Assembly: GCA_028693705.1 (NCBI GenBank)
Contig: JAQUUX010000032.1
Span: 1 to 35,332, forward strand
DNA: 35,332 nucleotides
Reading direction: 5' to 3'
Source of the DNA: Lachnospiraceae bacterium
Lineage (GTDB): Bacteria > Bacillota > Clostridia > Lachnospirales > Lachnospiraceae
Shown here: one piece after another, positions 25,001 through 32,605 of the stretch
How positions within the stretch are numbered: the stretch's first letter is position 1
How the letters are laid out: the number at the start of each line of letters is the position of its first letter
The notes under the pieces: model-generated
The model's database searches: none
Seen by the model: only the letters and a program-made list of their open reading frames with translations
What the model was told of the DNA's origin: nothing
Program-made: the position numbers and the translations under genes

Positions 25001-26621
25001 GCATTATTATTGCACCAAATGCCATTATGTGGATTTTGATGAAGAAGATGTAAAAAAATATGGTGGTATGGCAGGCTGCGATATGCCTGATAAAATATGT
25101 CCTGTTTGTGGCGAGAAACTGAAAAAGGACGGATTTGATATCCCGTTTGAGACTTTCCTTGGATTTAAAGGAGATAAAGAGCCTGATATCGATTTGAACT
25201 TTTCTGGTGAGTACCAGTCAAAGGCACATAAATATACAGAAGTTATTTTTGGGTACGGACAAACCTTCCGTGCCGGAACCATTGCGGCACTGGCTGATAA
25301 AACGGCTTACGGCTATGTGAAGAAATATTATGAAGAAAAAGAAATACATAAGAGAAACTGTGAGATCAACCGTATCACGGTAGGCTGTACCGGTATCAGG
25401 CGAAGCACCGGACAGCATCCGGGTGGTATCGTTGTACTGCCTGTGGGAGAGGATATTTATTCTTTTACACCGGTACAGCATCCGGCAAATGATATGACGA
25501 CAGCAACGATTACCACGCACTTTGATTATCACTCTATTGACCATAACCTGTTAAAACTTGATATCCTCGGACATGATGATCCGACCATGATTCGTATGCT
25601 TCAGGATCTGACCGGTATTGACCCGGTTAAGATTCCGCTGGATGATCCGCAGGTTATGAGTTTGTTCCAGAATACCTCAGCGCTTCGGATTACGCCGGAC
25701 CAAATCGGCGGGTGGCCGGTGGGTTCTCTTGGTGTACCGGAATTTGGTACTGAATTTGTCATGCAGATGTTATTGGATACCAAGCCAAAGTATTTCTCAG
25801 ATCTGATCCGTATCGCCGGATTAGGACATGGAACGGATGTATGGCTGGGAAATGCCCAGACCTTGATCGAAGAAGGAAAGGCTACTATTTCTAATGCTAT
25901 CTGTTGTCGAGATGATATTATGATCTATCTGATGCAGATGGGAGTAGAGCCTAGTTTATCCTTTACGATTATGGAGTCCGTTCGAAAAGGTAAGGGATTA
26001 AAACCGGAGTGGGAAGAGACCATGAAGGAAAATAATGTACCTGACTGGTATATCTGGTCCTGTAAGAAGATCAAGTATATGTTCCCGAAAGCCCATGCGG
26101 CAGCTTACGTTATGATGGCATGGAGAATAGCGTATTTTAAGGTAAATTATCCGCTGGCTTATTATGCAGCTTACTTTAGTATCCGTGCATCGGCATTCTC
26201 CTATGAGATCATGTGCCAGGGACAGAAGCACTTAGAGGCTATGATTGAAGACTTTGCCAAGAGAAAAGATTCTCTGACCAAAAAAGAGCAGGATGTGGTA
26301 AAGGATATGCGAAGCGTACAGGAAATGTATGCCAGAGGTATCGAGTTTGAGCCGATTGATATTTACAGAGTTGATGCCAAACTGTTCCAGGTAACGGAGG
26401 ATGGCAAGATTATGCCTGCACTTACCAGTATCGATAACCTGGGTGAAAAAGCAGCAGAGGCCATGGTGGAAGCGGCTAAGGATGGACCGTTTCTGTCAAA
26501 GGATGACCTGCGTCAGCGCTCCAAAGCCGGTATGAAGACAATAGAACAGTTGTCTGCACTGCACATTCTGGAGGATCTGCCGGAGTCTAATCAGATCAGT
26601 TTGTTTGATATTTTTGCATAA
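22029..26621 (+). CDS. polC: DNA polymerase III alpha subunit, PolC type
   Basis: The 1530-aa Gram-positive replicative polymerase with built-in 3'-5' proofreading. Order: N-terminal domain (1-200), a Gly/Asn/Ser/Lys-rich linker (about 201-268), an OB-fold (about 285-390), the PHP domain starting ELHCHTKMSDMDG (H401, H403), the DEDD exonuclease inserted into PHP with D508 and E510 in FDLETTG, a second PHP part, and the catalytic core with GSRGSVGSS and the metal-binding D1053-x-D1055 in EPDIDLNFSG. Two CxxC pairs (CTKC, CPVC) before the latter form a zinc site. The linker is unusually low in complexity. No strong ribosome binding site precedes the ATG, which sits 5 nt after ispG, so coupling is likely; the ATG at 22035 is an alternative start. 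Confidence 0.97.
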   Translation: MAMIFPEAFPSLKLDSKIKDLFEQVMVEKVTSTRMREYLRIYISSNRLIAREMIVRVEQELKRQLFPKAPVQIKIYEKYSLSDQYNAEKLMHIYYDSILQEFKDYNHIDYTILKNAEITYSEAKKMNLTVKDTVLARERIPEILRILDKILVERCGIPVEMDVEFDQFEADLEKQEAEEQALSRQVELIAKRGAMADQKAEENKAEAGSQNGGDSKKIAVKDNGKQSGTGNSGNGNNGKSGSGNGSFDKNGGKNGNREWGNRGGFNRSMKRSNNPDVVYGKDFDDEPIKIEEIIGEMGEVTVRGKIIFADSREIRNEKTILMFDITDFTDTISFKMFVGNEQVDEIKESVKMGAFLKVKGVTNIDRFDNELTIASISGIKKIPDFTVAREDHAAKKRVELHCHTKMSDMDGVSEAKDIVKRAYKWGHRAIAITDHGVVQGFTDANHTWDDLWKEEKNKRKEAGDSNPDKQDFFKVIYGVEAYLVDDLKEVVINDKGYGIREKDYVVFDLETTGFSPVNNRIIEIGAVKVTNGEITDRFSTFVNPDVPIPFEIEKLTGIRDDMVLEAPEIEEILPQFLEFSKDAIMVAHNAEFDMSFIKENCIRQGIKQSFTYVDTVGISRHLYPHQAKHTLDAVAKTMGVSLENHHRAVDDAECTALIFKKMLPMLEAEGADTLAKVNALTAAGPEQVKKLPSYHAIILAKNNAGRVNLYKLVSESHITYFAKRPRIPKSLLMQYRDGLILGSACEAGELYRALIEGKADTEVARLANFYDYLEIQPVGNNHYMIASEKIPNINSEDDIRAVNKKVVALGEQFHKPVVATCDVHFLDPQDEIYRRIIMAGMGFTDADNQPPLYLHTTEEMLEEFSYLGSDKAEEVVITNPNKIADSCEVISPVRPDKCPPVIENCDQTLTDICYTKAHELYGEVLPDIVEQRLQKELNSIISNGYAVMYIIAQKLVWKSVEDGYLVGSRGSVGSSLVAYMSGITEVNSLSPHYYCTKCHYVDFDEEDVKKYGGMAGCDMPDKICPVCGEKLKKDGFDIPFETFLGFKGDKEPDIDLNFSGEYQSKAHKYTEVIFGYGQTFRAGTIAALADKTAYGYVKKYYEEKEIHKRNCEINRITVGCTGIRRSTGQHPGGIVVLPVGEDIYSFTPVQHPANDMTTATITTHFDYHSIDHNLLKLDILGHDDPTMIRMLQDLTGIDPVKIPLDDPQVMSLFQNTSALRITPDQIGGWPVGSLGVPEFGTEFVMQMLLDTKPKYFSDLIRIAGLGHGTDVWLGNAQTLIEEGKATISNAICCRDDIMIYLMQMGVEPSLSFTIMESVRKGKGLKPEWEETMKENNVPDWYIWSCKKIKYMFPKAHAAAYVMMAWRIAYFKVNYPLAYYAAYFSIRASAFSYEIMCQGQKHLEAMIEDFAKRKDSLTKKEQDVVKDMRSVQEMYARGIEFEPIDIYRVDAKLFQVTEDGKIMPALTSIDNLGEKAAEAMVEAAKDGPFLSKDDLRQRSKAGMKTIEQLSALHILEDLPESNQISLFDIFA

Positions 26622-26634
26622 GGACGGTTAAAAA

Positions 26635-27578
26635 ATGAATAACAAAATAGATAAAGAACCACAGAATACTATATTGCAAAAGGGTATTGTCGTATGCCTG
26701 TTAGCAGTATTTTGCTGTCTGCTGTGGGGAAGTGCATTTCCCTGTATCAAATTAGGTTATGAATATTTTGCAATTGCGTCAGATGAATGGGCATCACAGA
26801 TATTTTTTGCGGGTATGCGCTTTACCATAGCTGGACTGATGGTAGTACTTGGTAACAGTATCTGGAATCGCAGACTGCTGTTACCTGCAAAAACATCTGT
26901 TCCGAGAATCCTCAGGCTGTGTCTGTTACAGACTGTACTGCAGTATACTTTCTTTTATATTGGACTTGCGAATACAACAGGTGTGAAAGCATCCATTATT
27001 GAGGCCGCCAATGTTTTTATCGCTATTCTGGTAGCCAGCCTTTTATTTCATCAGGAGTCCATGACATGGAGAAAAGTTCTGGGGTGTCTGGTGGGATTTG
27101 TTGGTGTTGTGTATGTGAATATGAACGGAGAAGGCATTGACCTGAATATGACATTTCTGGGTGAAGGTTTTGTACTGTTGCTTATGCTTTTTCTTCTGTT
27201 TTGTTAAAGCGTTTCTCAAAAGAAGAGAGTCCCGTTATGTTAAGCGGTTATCAGTTTACAGTTGGTGGCGTGATCATGCTGATCATGGGAGCGGCTTTTG
27301 GCGGAAAAGTACACGCGATAACCGGACAGGGTATCGTTATGTTGTGCTATCTGGGATTTATTTCGGCAGCAGCGTATTCCGTATGGGGCATATTATTGAA
27401 ATACAATCCGGTTTCTAAAGTAACGGTATTCGGGTTTGAAAATCCGGTGTTTGGTTTTATTCTGTCGGCGTTGTTACTGGAAGAAAAGAACCAGGCGCTG
27501 GGAATTAAAAGCCTGGTTGCGCTAGTACTTGTCAGTCTGGGTATTTTCATTGTAAACAGCAGGAAAAGGGAAGGGTGA
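26635..27578 (+). pseudogene. EamA/DMT-family transporter, frameshifted
   Basis: Two halves of one EamA (drug/metabolite transporter) protein lie in different frames. The 5' part (26635-27207) has the first five or six helices, with the family start CLLWGSAFPCIKLGYE. The 3' part (open to 27578) resumes as LLKRFSKEESP and holds the remaining helices, ending EEKNQALGIKSLVALVLVSLGIFIVN. Reading back one base around 27180-27196 gives an uninterrupted product of roughly 314 residues. A one-base loss is the simplest cause; sequencing error is possible. The 5' product alone would lack the second EamA repeat. The gene starts 13 nt after polC. Confidence 0.8.
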
Positions 27579-27629
27579 GAGAAGATAAAAGTACGAAACA
27601 AAAAAACATGAAAAAAATGAAAAAAGTAC

Positions 27630-27658
27630 TTGCTTTTTAACCTAACCTATAATATTAT
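27630..27658 (+). promoter_or_regulatory. Promoter of tRNA-Glu
   Basis: TTGCTT (27630-27635), a 17-nt spacer and TATTAT (27653-27658). The predicted start lies about 50 nt before the mature tRNA. Other TA-rich hexamers nearby (TATAAT at 27648) are alternatives with poorer spacing. Confidence 0.5.
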
Positions 27659-27715
27659 TATAAAGCACGTTGCGAAAAACAAGAACGTAAGAACTTGAAA
27701 GCAATGGTGATATAT

Positions 27716-27787
27716 GGCTTGTTGGTCAAGCGGCTAAGACGCTGCCCTCTCACGGCAGAATCAGGGGTTCGATTCCCCTACAAGCTG
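27716..27787 (+). tRNA. tRNA-Glu (anticodon CTC)
   Basis: A complete 72-nt cloverleaf. Acceptor GGCTTGT pairs with ACAAGCT (first pair G-T), discriminator G. The D arm is GTC/GAC, the anticodon stem CTGCC/GGCAG encloses CTCTCAC with anticodon CTC (reads GAG), the variable loop is 4 nt and the T arm is AGGGG/CCCCT with loop TTCGATT. CCA is not encoded. It stands alone and has a promoter upstream. Confidence 0.93.
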
Positions 27788-27790
27788 TTG

Positions 27791-27859
27791 ACTGATTGTT
27801 AGAAATAGCGAACAGCCCAACCCGAGAAGATCCTGAGGACCTGATTAATCAGTGTTTTT
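27791..27859 (+). terminator. Weak terminator candidate after tRNA-Glu
   Basis: ACTGATT (27791-27797) can pair with AATCAGT (27847-27853) just before GTTTTT. The loop is long (about 49 nt) and AATCAGT is also part of the self-palindrome CTGATTAATCAG, so the structure is uncertain. Confidence 0.25.
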
Positions 27860-27930
27860 GGGATTTTTTATTTGCAAAAAAGATCAGTCCACAAAATGTC
27901 GTAGAGTGGATCAGATACAGGAGAATAACT

Positions 27931-28934
27931 ATGCGAATCAATCAAATGGAAGATGTTATGTTACAGGGAATGAAACCCAATGTGCCACAGAACGAGGCAG
28001 AATTTACAGAGGTTAACTATGATTATCCGGGAAAGGAAGAACTTCATAGATTTTATGATAGCAGTATCGCTGCAGGTAAAAATAAGAGTGCAGTAGAAGT
28101 GATTGAAAAAGCAACCCTTCCGGTGGGATTGATTTTATCATTTGGTCTTTGTATAGCTGGAATGCTTCTGGATATGTTTGGCGTGACAAGATCAATTACT
28201 CCGTTGGGATTTCTGTGTTTTTTTGCCATGATAATTGTGAAAGCCGTACTGAGCAGACAGGTATATGAACTGCGAAGCACACGGAGCAACATTGATTTTG
28301 AATCTTTATATGCATATAGAAGCAAATACAAAAAATATGGATTTACAGGTGGGCGAAGATTCCCGTATTGTCTGATGGGAGATACTTCTTCACAGTATGT
28401 AAAAGAAACAAAGGGAATTTCACAAGGCGTATGGGTTCCTATATTAATTGCAGTTTCTTTCTGGCATTGTTTATTACCTATATGACAACGAAAAATAATA
28501 AGGCTGTTGCGGATGTTGCATTTGAGATTGTTTTGGGTACAGGATTAACGCTGGTTGGATTATTGGTTGGACTGGGTACTTTATTCAGACCTTTGATCAA
28601 GAAGATTCAATACGGAAGAAAAATACAGGCAGTGTGCGTCGATGTGGAAAGCTATATGAAAGCAGGAGATGCAGATGCAGATTCCGCAAGACCTGTTTAT
28701 ATGGCTGTAGTAGATGGAAAAGATTACATCTATTTTGATGAAATCAAATCCAATGTACAGGAAAGCTCTGTGGGAGAAGTGTTCCCGATTTATGTAAGCA
28801 GAAAGGATCCCTATAAATTTGCGTGTACGCAGAGCTCCGGAAATGTAATATTTGGTCTGGTAATATTCCTGCCATTTTGTTGCATGGGCATTGTAATGTT
28901 AGTTTTGGGGATCACAGGGCTTAGTGCATTGTAA
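27931..28934 (+). pseudogene. Multi-helix membrane protein of unknown function, frameshifted
   Basis: I do not recognise the family. The ATG at 27931 follows AGGAGA; the open frame upstream of it lacks a site. The frame-1 part (to 28485) encodes a polar N-terminus of about 60 residues and two membrane helices. Near 28454-28462 (run TTTCTTT) the homologous continuation moves back one base, so VPILIAVSF continues as FLALFITYMTTKN. The rest carries another helix, a loop with a small folded-looking segment (ARPVYMAVVDGKDYIYF) and a last helix ending ITGLSAL. The reconstructed product is about 334 residues with five helices. Each half might still be made separately. Its 3' end nearly touches the convergent chimera (1 nt apart). 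Confidence 0.6.
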
Positions 28935-28935
28935 T

Positions 28936-29955
28936 TTAGCAGAACTGATATACAGCGGAATTGCAGCAAGCTGCGCGGCAACGGATACGACAATCATCAC
29001 CGGCATAGAGTAAAGGAAGTGTTCCACTGTTTACCAGTGAAGAGGTTTCGGTAAGACCGCTTGCCAGAGTTGTATAGGTTTTAGAAACATGCATGATGAT
29101 AATGGAGTAATCGATAAAGCCGAAAGCAAACAGGCTGATACCCGCAATGTAGAGGATAAATTCTTTTTTCATTTTGAAAGGAATGTATTCCTTTGGCTCC
29201 GGCTCAAATTGTTCCGGATTGGGGAACTTTGCACGGGTCAGAAGCAGAAGAAAAATGGTAATCGCACCGGGGATTGCCAACACTGCAAAACAGGTGGAAT
29301 AGATTTGAAAAGTAGAGCCGTCTGTTTTGAACAGCATGACGAGGTAGAGCAGTACCGGACCTGCGAATGCACCGATCTGATCCATTACTTCCTGGATGCC
29401 GAAGCTTTTACCCACACCTTCCTGCGTGGCGGCAAAGGACATAATGGTATCTTTGGCTGGTTTTTTGATAGCCTTTCCCATACGCTGAATGACCAGTAAC
29501 AGGCAGGCAAACAGCCATCCATGCTTGCCAACAAGAGCGAGGGCAGGAACTGCGATAATGTCCAGAATGTATCCGAAGATAGTCATTGGCCAGTAGCAAG
29601 CTCTCAAAATCCGTCTTTTACAAACCGGCTCATTTTGGTCATTACAGGGCAGGTAAACAATTTCAGCATCGGCTGCAGTGGCGTTGATATGCTGTTTCAT
29701 GTTATCGGGGACACATACACATACTACCGGAACATTTTTTGTTTCAGTAGTATTTTTGATTTCATGCAGCAAATTGATACCATTATCTTTCTCTTCCTGT
29801 ATATCAGCAATGATACAATCTAACTCTTTATTACAATCTTTTATCTCATATTGGATCTCATCGAATTGGGTTACAGTCTTGATTTCAAAATCACTACTGA
29901 TACGTTTGACCAGTTCCATATCAAAATCATTGGTTTTAGAATAGTAAATTATCAT
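28936..29955 (-). CDS. Chimera of a receiver-like domain and a truncated MFS transporter
   Basis: A 339-aa open frame whose two parts do not belong together. Residues 1 to about 116 resemble a degenerate response-regulator receiver: the N-terminal acidic pair is missing but CIIADIQ keeps a potential phospho-Asp (D51). From about residue 118 the sequence is the middle of an MFS transporter (DIIAVPALALVG, GKAIKKPAKDTIMSFAATQEGVGKSFGIQEV), lacking the first helices. The last roughly 25 residues are out of frame: near 29000-29003 a one-base loss changes LLYAGV into LLYAGDDC. GCGAGGAA precedes the ATG, so the fused message could be translated. It is probably the scar of a deletion joining two genes; transport function is unlikely. 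Confidence 0.65.
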   Translation of the reverse strand: MIIYYSKTNDFDMELVKRISSDFEIKTVTQFDEIQYEIKDCNKELDCIIADIQEEKDNGINLLHEIKNTTETKNVPVVCVCVPDNMKQHINATAADAEIVYLPCNDQNEPVCKRRILRACYWPMTIFGYILDIIAVPALALVGKHGWLFACLLLVIQRMGKAIKKPAKDTIMSFAATQEGVGKSFGIQEVMDQIGAFAGPVLLYLVMLFKTDGSTFQIYSTCFAVLAIPGAITIFLLLLTRAKFPNPEQFEPEPKEYIPFKMKKEFILYIAGISLFAFGFIDYSIIIMHVSKTYTTLASGLTETSSLVNSGTLPLLYAGDDCRIRCRAACCNSAVYQFC

Positions 29956-29992
29956 ACAATTTCCTCGCTTTGTGGTAATTTGTATTGATTAC

Positions 29993-30004
29993 TTGTTTTA
30001 ACAA
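29993..30004. promoter_or_regulatory. Small palindrome in the divergent intergenic region
   Basis: TTGTTTTAACAA is an inverted repeat inside the very AT-rich 182-nt gap between the chimera and the hybrid kinase. Only poor promoter matches are visible on either strand (for example TTTACA at 30052 for the kinase), so the role is speculative. Confidence 0.2.
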
Positions 30005-30137
30005 ATATATAATATTGTATATAAAAGAAACAATAATGATAAGATAAACAATTTACAAAATTATATCATATTAAAATATAAATTTACACAGATAAATGGC
30101 ATGCAGTATCAATGGTTTGTAAGGTGGAGGATTGGGT

Positions 30138-32552
30138 ATGGAATATAGCAATGCAACGGAAGTCCAACAAAACGAACAGGAACTCCGTTATAAAGAACAG
30201 CTTGGGCTGACCAACCAGGCAGCCAAGGATGCATTAGCCTATGCCAGCTATAATCTGACACAAAATGTGGTGCTGAAATACGAAAGTAATCAGCCGGAAC
30301 TATGTGAGATTATGGGGCATGAAAAGGCCGATGATGTACTTGCCGGCATCCGTAATATAGCCTGCGAAGTGAGAGATCCGGAGGATTTTGCTCTCCTTTC
30401 CAATTGCACCACCATGATAAAGGCATATAAGTGTGGCAGATCTCATATTGAAGTACGCCATCGCCTAAAGAATGATAACAGATGGGTACTGTCTGTTTTT
30501 GATATGATCGCAAATTCCCAAACAGGAGACATTGAAGCAATCAGTTTTCTGAGAAATATAACAGATATTACTCGCTCAGAACTTGTGGTTAATCGGCTTA
30601 TGACATTGGATTATCAATCCATTATCATTGTGGACACGAGTACCGGTGTATCTATTCCGTTTCGGAAATCGAAAGAAGACGGTGTATTGACGAAGATACT
30701 CCAGATGCAGGAAGAACTTGGAGATGTACGGGAAGGACTAAATGCCTTTTTTAGAAAATATGCAGTTTCCGGTACGGCAGAAAAAGCCATAAAAGAGAAT
30801 AGCCCGGAATATATTAATGTTAAGCTGGAAACAGAGCCGTACTATGAATGTACATATGCATTGAACTGGCAGGGGAAGAAACATCATTATCGTATTGTCT
30901 ATTCATATCTGGAACAGCGTGCCGGAGAAATATTGTGTGCCATTCAGGATGTTACGGATATATATGAACAGGAAGAGGAGCAGAGAGCCAGACTTACAGC
31001 GGCACTGGAAGAATCCAATGCGGCTAATCAGGCCAAAACAGCATTCTTATCTCGTATCAGTCACGATATGCGAACACCTTTAAATGGTATTCTGGGACTG
31101 ACTACCTTGTTAAAGGATAGTACAACAGATGATAAAATCCTCCGTGATCTGATGGAATTGGAGATGTCCGGCAAATACCTGTTGAATTTGATAAATGATA
31201 CGCTGGACATGAATAAAATTGAAAGTGGAAAATTAGAGCTTCATCCCCATGTGTGTGAAGGAAAAACTTTATTCAACAACGCATTGGGACTTGCTAAATC
31301 CAGTATTCAGGCGAAGAATCTGCAATTACATGTGCAGACGGAAAACATTCCTTTTACGACACTGTATGTGGATGTGGAACGAATCGAGCAGGTGGTTTTG
31401 AATGTGCTTGGCAACGCAGTTAAATTTACACCGGATGGCGGAACCATCGAAGTGACCATGAGTAATATTTCCATATGTGATGGAGTAATCACTGATAAGC
31501 TGGTGATCAGGGACAGTGGCATTGGCATTAGTCGGGAATTTCTGCCTCATGTTTTTGAAGCATTTTCACAGGAGGATGCGACACGCACCAGTGCCTATCA
31601 AGGAACCGGATTGGGACTGGCGATTACAAAACAGCTGATACAGCTCATGGGTGGAAATATCTCAGTAGAAAGTGAGCAGGGAAAAGGTACCAGCTTTACC
31701 ATTATCCTGAAAATGGATATTGCTACAGAGGAACAGATTGCCGAATGGAAGAAGAGTCAGATCAGCTCGGACAATGGAATTAATTTATATGGCAAGAAGG
31801 CATTGCTCTGTGAAGATCATCCGCTAAACGCCAAAATAGCAACCAGACTTTTAGAAACCAAGGGTATGATAGTGGATCATGCTGAAAACGGTCAAATCGG
31901 TGTGGAACTGTTCCAGGATTCTGCAATTGGTTATTATGATGTGGTGCTAATGGATATTAGGATGCCGGTTATGGACGGTATTGATGCAGTCAAAACAATT
32001 CGAAATCTTCCAAGACGTGATGCAAGATTGGTACCCATAATTGCCATGACGGCCAATGCCTTTGACGATGATGTGAAACAGACGAGAGACGCAGGTATGG
32101 ATGCACATCTTAGTAAGCCTATCCAGACAGAATTGCTATATCAGACAATGGGCGATTTGATGAAGGTTGATTATGACGTAAAAAGGCAGAAAATACTGAT
32201 CGTGGATGATATTGAACTGAATCGGGCAGTCATAATGGTATCGCTGGAGAATGACTACGAGATCATGGAGGCTGAAAATGGCAAACAGGCGATGCAGATT
32301 CTTGAGACAACCCGGGGAATTGACGCGGTTATCACTGATATTCAGATGCCTGAAATGGACGGAGTAGAGCTGATCAAACAGATTAGAAGTAATAATGTGT
32401 ATCGTCATATTGTTATTATTGCAAATACTCAGTTTGGGGATCCGGAGCAGGAAGAAAACCTGCTGCAGATTGGAGCCAATGATTTTGTATACAAACCGAC
32501 CACGCCGAAGATTGTGGAGATACGTGTGAGAAATGCCCTGCGCAGAATATAG
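30138..32552 (+). CDS. Soluble hybrid sensor histidine kinase with two receiver domains
   Basis: An 804-aa phosphorelay protein with no membrane segment. Residues 1-145 and about 150-275 are two PAS-like sensor regions (the second ends ILCAIQDVTDIYEQEEEQ). A short coil leads to HisKA with H309 (SHDMRTP) and an HATPase with N426, DSGIGI (459-464) and GTGLGLA (489-495). Receiver 1 (about 553-672) has phospho-Asp D606 in LMDIRMP. Receiver 2 (about 684-804) has VDD at 689-691 and D734 in ITDIQMPEMDG. GGTGGAGG precedes the ATG at 30138; the TTG at 30132 is too close to that site. No separate output regulator lies nearby. The gene is intact, in contrast to its downstream neighbour, 53 nt away. Confidence 0.92.
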   Translation: MEYSNATEVQQNEQELRYKEQLGLTNQAAKDALAYASYNLTQNVVLKYESNQPELCEIMGHEKADDVLAGIRNIACEVRDPEDFALLSNCTTMIKAYKCGRSHIEVRHRLKNDNRWVLSVFDMIANSQTGDIEAISFLRNITDITRSELVVNRLMTLDYQSIIIVDTSTGVSIPFRKSKEDGVLTKILQMQEELGDVREGLNAFFRKYAVSGTAEKAIKENSPEYINVKLETEPYYECTYALNWQGKKHHYRIVYSYLEQRAGEILCAIQDVTDIYEQEEEQRARLTAALEESNAANQAKTAFLSRISHDMRTPLNGILGLTTLLKDSTTDDKILRDLMELEMSGKYLLNLINDTLDMNKIESGKLELHPHVCEGKTLFNNALGLAKSSIQAKNLQLHVQTENIPFTTLYVDVERIEQVVLNVLGNAVKFTPDGGTIEVTMSNISICDGVITDKLVIRDSGIGISREFLPHVFEAFSQEDATRTSAYQGTGLGLAITKQLIQLMGGNISVESEQGKGTSFTIILKMDIATEEQIAEWKKSQISSDNGINLYGKKALLCEDHPLNAKIATRLLETKGMIVDHAENGQIGVELFQDSAIGYYDVVLMDIRMPVMDGIDAVKTIRNLPRRDARLVPIIAMTANAFDDDVKQTRDAGMDAHLSKPIQTELLYQTMGDLMKVDYDVKRQKILIVDDIELNRAVIMVSLENDYEIMEAENGKQAMQILETTRGIDAVITDIQMPEMDGVELIKQIRSNNVYRHIVIIANTQFGDPEQEENLLQIGANDFVYKPTTPKIVEIRVRNALRRI

Positions 32553-32605
32553 TAATAAACAAAAATATTAAAGAACAGGACTTTTTACAAAAGATAGGAG
32601 TTTTT

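Noticed and set aside
27796-27930. N-terminal extension of the unknown membrane protein
   Set aside because: AGGAGA lies directly before the ATG at 27931, while the upstream frame has no site and covers the tRNA 3' flank.
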